A stretch of 64,000 bases of DNA from Rehmannia glutinosa. Lineage: Eukaryota > Streptophyta > Magnoliopsida > Lamiales > Orobanchaceae. The notes below the pieces were generated by a model. It made no database searches. It had not been told where the DNA came from and saw only the letters and a list, made by a program, of their open reading frames with translations. The stretch lies in contig CM071932.1 in assembly GCA_016081115.2 (NCBI GenBank), forward strand, positions 60,047,639 to 60,111,638. Direction: 5' to 3'. Position numbers and translations under genes: made by a program. The number at the start of each line of letters is the position of its first letter. Within the stretch, counting starts at the first letter, position 1. Below are positions 55,519-64,000 of the stretch, in pieces.

Positions 55519-57076
55519 TGTAGGTCCCAAGGGGTGTGGTGTGAGGTTTACGGGGGGGAGGGGGAGGAGGGGGGGTTGAATAAATCTTACCAAATTTTCA
55601 TTTTTAGTCTTTTTATGAATTTCAAAAGAGTTGACTCAAATCAGCTGTGTCCTTGGGGGACAGCTACGTTGGCTATCTTCAACTAAGTTACCCACATAAC
55701 AGACTCGACTGAGCTGTTGATAGTATAACTTGGCTGCGTCAGCTAACACTTAACTTTTGTTGATTTGGTTTTTAACAGCGGAAGACTTAACACTCTTTGC
55801 TTGATTAAAGTTCATTTTTAACAATTGTTTTAGCCCTTGTTACTTATCAGTTGGATAGAAAATTAACTTAACATCATATATGAAAAATATAAGCAATAAA
55901 GTAAATGTTGAAAGTAAATGACACAAATATTTTATAGTGGTTCGAGGATGAGGTAATTCCTCTAATACACTCTTTTCCAACTCCTGGAGGAATTACAAAG
56001 TAGTTCTCAGTCTCGAGACATCCTTGTTCACACAGCTGGTTTCTCCTGTGACTCAACTTCTTCACAAGATAGTTGTCTTGCTACTTCAGCTCCCTTCAAG
56101 TCTTTGGATTTGATCACACAGTCCTCCAACAAACTTGAATCTCCTAGTTCGGCCTTGAACCTTCTACAGCTCCTTCAACTTGGAGAGTAGACCCTTTTTA
56201 TTCTTTAAATATTTTCTCTTCAACCGGTTGAAGTAATATTTTCTTCACAACGTGTGTTGGATCGAGTTCCTTCGAGTTTTAGGCTTGATGAATTTTCTGT
56301 ATAAGCTTGAGAATATTGCAAGTTATACTTGCTTGATAATATCTTGATTCGTTCGTGCTTGGTTCAGGTTAAAAGTCAAGGTAACCTTTTCTCAATTGCT
56401 TCCTCAGCCTTTTATAGTATTCATTTGAAAATTTACCCGTTGAACAGATAGGATATTTCAAATGACACTTCTTGTTCGTTGGCTTATCTTTTCTTGGTCT
56501 GCAGAGATGTGATGTTGCCCTTTCCTCGTATTTAATGGCTTCGCAGCTTTACAGGGTCTGACACGGCTTCAGTGTTTCCCATTGGCTTATGCCTTTTGTA
56601 TTTTTCCGGGCCAAACACTTTAATACCTGGCAGCTTGCACATATTACTATATTGAGTAATATCCTTGACTTCCTTCCAACGGATCAATGTCAGTTGTCTT
56701 GACTTGACTGTTGCCTTTACCACTTGTGACTTGAGTCTACTCTAATCATAATAATGACTCAACTGTCACTTCAACTGTTAGACTTGGCTCATTTCATTGA
56801 CTTGACTGACACTTCCTCAAACGTTACATAGTTGTTCCACAGATTGATCTCCTTCAGTCGAGTCCTTGTCTTTCTTTTTGGCCATACTCAGCTGACACAC
56901 AACAGAGTCTTCACTCTAGTCTGCAGTTGACTTCTTGCATTCTTGACTTAGCTGACTTCACTCAGCTCTTTCAGTCCTATATATTACAACATAGAATTAC
57001 AAGGAAAATGGGTGCCAACTTCCTAGTCTATGTTTTACATGGTATCATCAAAATCTAACAAATAAATTTCCTAACA
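55519..57076 (-). mobile_element. SRV-4 3' LTR
   Basis: 1558 bp. On the minus strand it starts TGTTAGGAAATT (57076) and ends GGGACCTACA (55519). The TATA box on the minus strand is at 56409-56416. Near the end a C-rich tract (G-rich on plus, 55552-55576) precedes the conserved terminus. Confidence 0.88.
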
Positions 57077-57657
57077 AATTCCCTCTTTCTGATGATGCCA
57101 AAACTTAAACAAACAATTAAATAGCAAACACAAGCAATGTAGTAACAAAGAATGTATGCTTTGAATAATCACTTTTATTCATCATAGTATTCTTGTCGTT
57201 TACAAAGTTGTTTACAAAAGATAATAAAGCTTATACAAGTATTGCATTACAGCGTGTATCTGAGCTAAGTTACAAAGAAGATATTAGAGCAAATATTACA
57301 AAGGAAATTATCAGAGCTATATTACAGGGAAAACTTACAGCTATGTATTTACAGCTAAGTAAAATACATGAAGGGGTTTGCAGCCGTCTTCAACGCCTTG
57401 GTTGCTTCTTTCCTCTCTCTTCTTCATCAGCTCTCCTCCTTTTTCCTTTCCTCTTCCTCCTTCTTCTTCTTCTTCTCATATGCTCGCTTCGCAGCAGGGA
57501 CATCCCTACGCTGTCTTTCCTCCCATTCTCGAGTTATTCTTTCATTTTCAGCCTCTTACCTTTTTATTACTTTAGCATTCTTGCGTGCAACTTCTAAGTT
57601 AGCATGATGATCAAATCCAGCCCAGTATATGACTCCCTTCTTCTGCGGATCCTCATA
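57077..57657 (-). pseudogene. SRV-4 PPT and ORF3 charged C-terminal tail
   Basis: Next to the LTR the minus strand reads 'catcatcagaaagagggaat', the PPT. From about 57600 down to 57360 it encodes a Glu/Lys/Arg-rich coiled tail like that of SRV-3 (53536-53739). The low-complexity open frames on the plus strand here (Ser/Phe/Leu-rich) are its antisense. The part is separated from the rest of ORF3 by solo LTR B. Confidence 0.65.
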
Positions 57658-58859
57658 CTTGATGTGACGACCCAACCCTTTTTAAGTTACTTGAAACTTT
57701 TAAATTAATATTAATGAATAATGTTGCATCAAATATCTAGTTTACATTTTAAATGTGCGCTTTACTCGCTTTATGCATTTTATTTATTTGAGCATCCGGG
57801 AACCGATTGTGCCCCTAACTACGGTAGTGGAAATGGATAGACATCACAATGACATACCATGAATATTTTATGGAGTTTTGGACTTAAATTTTAGGATTGA
57901 GATTTTTGTACCGAATAAGTGATTTTCCAAAATTTTTACAGAAGTGCTTATTTATATTTTGGGAATACAAGATTTAGTTTCTACCTTATATTTTATTACT
58001 ATCGACCATCAAGAAAATCGAGTTTTACTAACTCTCGGGTTTTTATTTTTTAAATATTATAATAGCTTACTTGAGGATTTTTTTAAAAATATCTAATTTT
58101 GTAAGATATTTTAAAAGAGGGCAAAATGGATTTTTCTACCCCAAGCCCTCTTGTTTTTTTTATATAAAATCTCCCAACAACCTTACTTCATCTTCACACC
58201 CCATTACTTAGACAAAATACTCCATTGTTGAAGATAAGCTACAAGGGTAAAGATTTCTTCATCTTTTTCTTTAATTTTTGTTTTTTTCATTTAAGTATGA
58301 TATGGTATTGATCTTATGCTAGAACTAACATTAGAAATATAAATTGATGGTGAATACATGATATTCAAAAACCTCATTATTATACTTGAATCTTCAACCT
58401 TTAGTTGAAAAAAATATTAGAAATAAGTTTCTTTTATTTCATTTTTCTATTGTGATTGGAGAAGGAAAATACCTTTATTTTCGGACAGAAATTTAACCCT
58501 ATATAAAAATGAATTTTTGGATATTTTGAGCTATATTTGAACCCAAACCTTGTTTTATACTTATAGAACTATGTCTTAGCTTTCATTTGCAACTTGAATC
58601 ATGTCAATTGAAGTTTTGTAGACCAAGTTATACCCCAAATAGTGAACTGTGCCAGAAATCCGAAAAAAGACGCCTGCTCTTAAGTAATATCACTTTTTGA
58701 CCTATATTTGGTACGAATTTGGGATTTTCGTGCTAGAGAAATATTTGTAGATAATTGTCGTAGCTGTCCAACGGTATAAGATTCACTTAAATCAGATGTT
58801 TGGTTGGGGAGATATGGTTGAAATACGAAAACTGCTACAACAAAGAAGGTTTTGCGAAA

Positions 58860-59065
58860 TTTGGTGTTCTTGGTGAAATTTAAAGGATTGTGTGTTCTTG
58901 GTAAAATTTAAAGGATTGTGTGTTCTTGGTGAAATTTAAAGGATTGTGTGTTCTTGGTGTTCTTGGTGAAATTTAAAGGATTGTGTGTTCTTGGTGTTCT
59001 TGGTGAAATTTAAAGGATTGTGTGTTCTTGGTGTTCTTGGTGAAATTTAAAGAATTGTGTGTTTT
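58860..59065 (+). repeat. 28/37-bp minisatellite in solo LTR B
   Basis: About six units of 'ttcttggtgaaatttaaagg' type, alternating between a 28-bp unit and a 37-bp version with an extra 'ttcttggtg'. Solo LTR A has only two diverged units (about 17340-17480). An open frame on the minus strand here is just the repeat translated. Confidence 0.8.
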
Positions 59066-59970
59066 TGGTGTATTGTGTGTAAGAAGCATAAAAACATTCT
59101 TATTCTCTAAAAATGATTTTGAGGATAATAAGTTGATAAAATTTAGTGATTTAAAATTAGAGAACCGGGAAAATTGAATAGAGTTCGAAAAATGGAAAAA
59201 TACGTTCCGCCGAGTCCGACTACCATCCACCGGAGGTGGCGGTGCCGGATTAGCTAGAATTGGGGATAAGAATGACGAATAGTAACCGATTTGACATAAA
59301 GATGATGTGACATGAATAGTGGTGTGATGTTATGTGATGTGTACCTGGCACGTAAACCGATACAATTTTGTCGGATTATTTTAACGTTAAGTGTTAAATC
59401 AATAAGCTCGGGTTTTGTGAATAAGATATTTTTGGGATTTGTTTTTGATATGACATGTCATATTTTAAGATAATCGAGAATCTTGATTCAAGATAAGATG
59501 TTATAAATTAAGAATTCGATTAATCGGAAATTTTATGTAAAACGGGTAGTTAGTCGATTAATTGTTTTTAGGTGATTAATTATGGATTAATTGAATTGAA
59601 TTTGTCATACTTTGACTTTGACTTTGACCATTGACTTTGGTCAACTATAGTTTTTTTTAAAATTTTCACAATGGAACCGAACACCCTAATTTCTAGGTTA
59701 CTTGACTTTATAGAACGTATTAGATATGCTTAACATAAGAGACTAAATTACTCAATAAGTATATACTTTGTCCTATGTCATTAAGTTGAAGAATTTAACT
59801 GTGTTAGGTGCGGCGCAATCGGATACGGTCTCATACAATCAATTTCATCACTAGCATTCTATTAAACTTCAAAGGTGGGTAAACTTCTGATTTTGTAAGC
59901 ATGTCGTACTGTTATACTATATTTGTCAACTCTTTATAATTGCTAAAATGTGCCTACGGGCTATTTATAA

Positions 59971-60128
59971 GCTGCCAACGGATGGGGGATGACCCTTCGG
60001 TGTCAGAAAAGGCCGAGAACCATATGTAAGCTGCCAACGGGTGGGGGATGACCCCTCGGTGTCAGAAAAGGCCGAGAGCCATATGTATGCTGCCAACGGG
60101 TGGGGATACCCCTCGGTGTCAGAAAATG
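59971..60128 (+). repeat. 59-bp tandem repeat in solo LTR B (2.7 copies)
   Basis: Units start at 59971, 60030 and 60089 (partial), each beginning 'gctgccaacgg' and containing 'ctcggtgtcagaaaa'. They occupy the place of the unrelated 85-bp repeat in solo LTR A. Confidence 0.85.
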
Positions 60129-60538
60129 ATTTTTATTGCATTATGATTATTTGACCTATATAGTGTAATCACACGTTTCCCATCGAGTTTCACAACTCAC
60201 GCCTTCAAATGTTTTTACATTTCAGATAATTATGATGAACCAGGAGCTGAGGCGTAGGAGTCTGACATCGTGGGGCGTTGTTCTATATATCCCAAATATT
60301 TAAAATTTCCTGTGTTTTGAGTAAAATAAATTATGGTGATGTAATATGAATTTATTAATGTGTAACTCTTATCAAACCATTATCACCTTTGTTACTCTTA
60401 AGTTTATTTAAGAAATTTTTAAGTCACATTTTAGTATTTAAATTGTTATTTTTTTATGCTTCCGCAAACTATTTATAAATACTCAAGTGTACCACAGTGA
60501 TGTTCCTAATCGAAATGGGTTCGGGGCGTTACACTTGA

Positions 60539-62490
60539 TATCTTCTATCTTAGCTGTGGTTGAACACTTCTCCTACTGCCAACATGTCCACCCCTTTTCT
60601 GACTCAGCTCCCCTTCCTCTGGGAGTGTACTGCACTGGAGCTTTTGATTTTCAAGCCAAGTGACTACTGAACTTGGATGCTTATCAGCCGAATTGTACAA
60701 TTCAAGTCCATTCTCCCAGTACAAATCCCAGGCTTGAGGTAGAGTCATGTCTTGAAAATATCCTTTTGCTTCTAGAGTTTGGAATTCCTCTAGCGATCTG
60801 GGCTCAGATCAGCATCAAGCATGGCAATATCTCTCGGGGGTTTTATTGCAGGATAATCTTTTTCGATTGGAGGACCGTCATACTGTTTTCTAATGTTCTA
60901 AATGCGCGCAGACTGCTTCTCAGTTACCTTCTCAAACTCGGCTTCGATAGCTTTCCTCAATTCCTTATATGCCATCTCAGCTTTTTGTTCTACGGACAGC
61001 TCTTTTGGCAATTTGCTGAGAATCGAAGCTGTGACTTCTCCTTGCCGGGTGGTTTCAACAAACATAAGTTTCAAAGAGGGGTTATTCACGCTTCCTTCCC
61101 CTTTTGCAGATTCTCCCTTCTTCGCCTCCTTATTACTCCCTTCTGCTTCTCCTTCCATTTCCTTTAAGGTCTCATCTTCCCCCTTTTGGCATCATCACTA
61201 AAAGATAGGGTCAGGCCAAGGAACAAACTACTCAGAATGAAGTCCAATCGGTAGTTTGTTGAATTTTGCTTGATATCTGCTTTGGGGTATGCTATCCAGA
61301 ACTCTAACCGTGTAGCCTTTGACTCAGCTGCTAGCAACTTCATTTCCGCCATAAGAAGACTGAATTTCTGGTTCATGCTCTCTTCCAGTCTGGCAATTTT
61401 GCTCTTATGTTGCAGCTTGAGCAGCTCCATGTCCGACTTGTAGGACTCTTCAATTTTGACCATGAATTCCTTATGTCTCTGCTAACATTTGACATTATCC
61501 GCACTCCAAACAAACAGATCTGCAAACAAAGCTTTGAAGTAGCGGACCTACTCTTAGCGCATTGTGGTCTGCTGTGCAGCGCATTCCTTGATCCGTAAGA
61601 TAACTCCTCGATTATCTGCGTTAATTGTTGCATCACAGTTGTCCAAACAAATATCCAATGATGCTTTCCATCTTCTCAATTTCATCACATATTTTCTTGA
61701 ACGCATTATGGAACTCGGATGTGGAAGCCGATTCTTCTTCTGGCCATACGGCATCAAAATCAAATCCCATCGGCACAATCGTATCAGATGGAATTATGGG
61801 CTCTTCTTGCACAGTGTATTTCTCCTGTTCTCGGGCAGATACAACATCCATATCAGACAGTTCAACAGTGAAAGGAAAGATGTCTTCAAAAACATCATAT
61901 CGAACAAGAGGGAATCTTGGAGGTCCGCGCTGGGGGGCCTTTCTCTTCTCTTGTTGCAATGTATCAGCTCTTTGTGCCTCAACTGAGCCAGCATCATCGG
62001 CATTTAACGCAGATGTGGGAGCCTGCGATGGAGCTGTTTGAGTCTTTGTTGGAGCAGTTGTGGTAGCCTGCTCACCTGACTGTGATCCATCTAGAGCATT
62101 TGAGTTGGTCTGCTCAGCTGACTGAGCCTCAGCCGTGTTAACAGCAGCTTCGTCGGTCTCAGTGGGTTTTTCTTATTGAGTCGTCGGGTCTTTAGCTGTC
62201 TTAACAGTATCATCGGAGTGTGATGTGGCTAGATGGGATGGCTCATCATCAAAATTGAATCTCATCAGAGCTGTTTTATCATGAACATTGCTCCGTGAGT
62301 TAAGAACATCCTCAGCCTCGTCCTGCGTAGAATCTCCAAGATGTGTGGACTCGGCTTCATCCTCTGGTCCCAAAAAAGTTATATCAATGTGTTCTAGGGA
62401 ATCGTGGCGGGCGCTGATTTTCTCTTCTTAACCAGCTCCCTCCACTTGAGGAATGTTCTCCTGATCCGGTTTTTACCTAAAGAAGTCTCA
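60539..62490 (-). pseudogene. SRV-4 ORF3, coiled-coil and conserved blocks
   Basis: Read leftward, an acidic Ala/Glu/Thr-rich stretch (62490-61960) includes FNFDDEPSHL. The conserved block TIVPMGFDFDAVWPEEESAS follows near 61800. A coiled-coil stretch (61700-60900) contains IDIRNSWSKLK-like heptads and KIEESYKSDMELLKLQHKSK. The block ends at LPQAWDLYWENGLELYNSAD near 60740. Scattered stops break it. This copy keeps the coiled-coil part that SRV-3 lacks. Confidence 0.65.
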
Positions 62491-62506
62491 ACCTCCTTTA
62501 GGCCTT

Positions 62507-62932
62507 GGCTCTTGCGGAGTTCAAGACACCCCGATTCGCATTCGGAACATCTTTGAAGGACCTTGAGATTCGATTTCCCACATACACAGAGAGGGGAATC
62601 GACAGATCACCTAGCGAGTTGGGAGTCGCTACCCTTGGCGATCACATTGTTGATGAGGGCACGGCTTCTCACCACCTTCTTGCGCTCATTCGGATGGACC
62701 AGCTGGGATATCCGAGCTTCAGATTTTCATAGATCATTGGTTCTCCTATTAATCTTTAGATTTCTCTCTATGATAGTCTTTCTAGATATCGTAGTGATAG
62801 ATTATTTGGTCTTTGATTTTCCCCCGCCTTGACGGGCATGACATTGTATGACATTTTGATTATTTGATATACAGGTAGGGGATCACGCCTCAATCCCCCA
62901 CCCCCCGGGGTGTTATTTTGCAAAAAAAAAAA
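62507..62932 (+). mobile_element. 5'-truncated LINE with poly(A) and 16-bp target duplication
   Basis: The 426-bp insert ends in an A-run (62922-62932). The flanking sequence acctcctttaggcctt occurs at 62491-62506 and again at 62933-62948. The plus strand keeps the end of a LINE RNase H domain, HTQRGESTDHLASW (62581-62622), like the 'H-REGN-ADHLAS' motif. A 3' untranslated region with 'cccccgccttgacgggcatg' follows. Length, A-tail and long target duplication fit target-primed reverse transcription by an L1-like element. It interrupts SRV-4 ORF3. Confidence 0.85.
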
Positions 62933-62948
62933 ACCTCCTTTAGGCCTT

Positions 62949-64000
62949 CATTACCCCCAACAGACTCTACCGTTGTAGGGCCTTCAACAGACTCAGTTGT
63001 CTTGGGGTCTTCTATGGCATCCTTTGGAGTCTCAACTCTTAGGATTGCACTTTCATGGCCAAGAGTCTCAACTCCCGTGGCGTCTTTCCCATCCTTTTCC
63101 TTATTTGCATCGCGATTTCATAAATCTGCACATCGAGAAAATCTCGGTGAAGCAGTCTCAACCATTCGAGCTTCGTTAATTTCACTCTGCTTATCAGTTC
63201 TTTGCTATCCTTCGCCACCTAACTACTTAGTTATGTCTCCCACAGTGCCCTCCGTCCTAGCTGTGGTGGAGAGAGCTTCCCCCTCAGCTGGCGCACCAAC
63301 TGAGTGAACGGTTGTGGGGTTACTCAGCTCCTGAGACACGGTTATGTGTCCTGTTGAGTAATCAGCCGTTGGGGTAGGTGTCTCAACACCTTCTCTGGGA
63401 GTAGGCTTGGCTAGGGTGCCCACATCATCACGGGGGATGTGGTTGCAGCAATAATGGTTGCAATCTTCTGCGCCACTCCCAATGGATCAGATCGATGAGA
63501 GATTTGGGAAGACTATACTAGACCTTCCTAAAGATGTTGCTCATGCATGGATCGTGATTCCTTGATGGCCTATTGGAACTCGGCCTTCTCAACTGCTGCA
63601 GTTGGGTCCAACTCCTCGAGATCCCTGCTAGCGGTTGACTCTATGTCATGCTAATGGGTTCTGGAGAACATGCACATTTTGGACTTTTCAGTGGCTCTAG
63701 CCTTTTCCAAGGTCTTTTATTTCTCATCTTCCTTAATTGTACGGAGGGCACCCATGCAGAATTCCTCATTCGGAGCATATTGGACAGTGACATTTCCAAG
63801 GAAGCTTAGAAGCTCCTGCTCTTCTTCGATATACTTAGGGTGAGCAAATTGGTGTCTGGAGTAGTTTAGCTTTCATCTCCTCCATTCCCTTAGCCTCTGC
63901 TGGATGTCCGGATAGGCTGGAAAATACATTATCATATCGTCGTCATCTTCTCCGTCCTTTGGAATTGTAGCCAATGGAGCTTGCTCCTCCTCAGGTTCAG
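62949..64000 (-). pseudogene. SRV-4 ORF3, upstream part
   Basis: Frame-broken, low-complexity Ser/Thr/Pro/Glu-rich coding sequence on the minus strand that continues past the window. It corresponds to the middle of ORF3 in SRV-3 (about 50600-51500): a KAxA-rich block near 63690, and blocks rich in VETPTP and EGEALS near 63250-63400. No independent gene is evident. Confidence 0.55.

Larger units (their letters stand above)
57663..60533 (+). mobile_element. Solo LTR 'B', 2871 bp, inserted in SRV-4
   Basis: TGTGACGACCC...GGGGCGTTACA with a perfect 5-bp target duplication CTTGA (57658-57662, 60534-60538). TATATAAA (58161-58168) gives plus orientation. It is the same family as solo LTR A. It inserted after SRV-4, whose ORF3 it splits. 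It carries two expanded tandem repeats of its own. Confidence 0.9.
55519..64000 (-). mobile_element. SRV-4: Sirevirus-like element running off the right edge
   Basis: In minus orientation ORF3 (64000 leftward), PPT and 3' LTR are present; pol lies beyond the window. It is interrupted by solo LTR B (57663-60533) and a LINE fragment (62507-62932), both with target duplications. By its ORF3 blocks it is closer to SRV-2 than to SRV-1/3. Confidence 0.85.

Noticed and set aside
58973..59230. Minus-strand open frame of 85 codons rich in NTK/SFKFH repeats
   Set aside because: It is simply the LTR minisatellite read in one frame.
59971..60128. Regularly spaced repeats resembling a CRISPR array
   Set aside because: The units are contiguous tandem repeats without unique spacers, inside a plant LTR.
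1..64000. tRNA, rRNA or snRNA genes
   Set aside because: No stretch showed the expected conserved boxes. The only tRNA-like match is the primer-binding site at 23324.

Overview
The window looks like a nuclear, AT-rich, repeat-dominated stretch of a eudicot plant genome. Evidence: Ty1/copia gag-pol relics with plant zinc-knuckle, YVDD and RNase H signatures; a tRNA-iMet-type primer site; MULE, PIF/Harbinger, CACTA, hAT-like and Helitron-like remains; and one plant-specific gene exon (DUF627 family). The species cannot be told from the sequence. I found no rRNA, tRNA, CRISPR array or organelle gene.

Layout. 1-3905 (-): 5'-truncated Sirevirus-like copia element (SRV-1; RNase H end plus a large third ORF, 'ORF3'). 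3906-10683: non-coding repeats (palindrome cluster, dispersed repeat, GC-rich LTR-like mosaic, 3' region of a minus-strand Ty3/gypsy-type element). 10684-15934 (-): second copia element (SRV-5; LTR, multiple polypurine tracts, ORF3, RNase H, RT), cut at a Helitron-like 3' terminus at 15935. 16131-19339: solo LTR 'A' with a 5-bp target duplication. 19345-21755: unidentified multi-exon gene relic. 21761-35980 (+): complete 14.2-kb Sirevirus-like element (SRV-2) with two LTRs, PBS, PPT and perfect 5-bp target duplications. 35986-37231: AT-rich DNA with a tandem duplication. 37232-39509 (-): MULE lacking its catalytic core. 39510-39815: CACTA-type MITE. About 41.1-44.2 kb (-): exon 1 and one later exon of a DUF627 / ubiquitin-hydrolase-related gene, with MITEs between. 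44.99-47.57 kb (-): PIF/Harbinger relic (transposase plus Myb/SANT ORF). 47673-55400 (+): 5'-truncated SRV-3, in which part of ORF3 is replaced by an LTR fragment. 55519-64000 (-): SRV-4, tail-to-tail with SRV-3, carrying solo LTR 'B' (57663-60533) and a 5'-truncated LINE (62507-62932) with a 16-bp target duplication; it runs off the right edge.

How it fits together. The five Sirevirus-like copies share one plan: LTR, PBS, gag, protease, integrase, RT, RNase H, a roughly 0.5-kb spacer, a very long ORF3, PPT, LTR. ORF3 has no visible signal peptide or membrane segment, so 'env-like' is positional only. In the copies where the pol-ORF3 junction is present, a TATA-like box precedes the ORF3 start; three of these spacers also carry a TGACGTCA-type site, suggesting a separate ORF3 promoter.

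The strongest anomaly is in SRV-2. Its two LTRs, and its body compared with SRV-3, differ repeatedly at CAG/CTG trinucleotides, where the middle base is lost or changed. Patches with normal CAG/CTG still hold long open frames. This looks more like a systematic sequencing or polishing error at methylated CHG sites than decay, so the apparent pseudogenisation of SRV-2 should be treated with caution.
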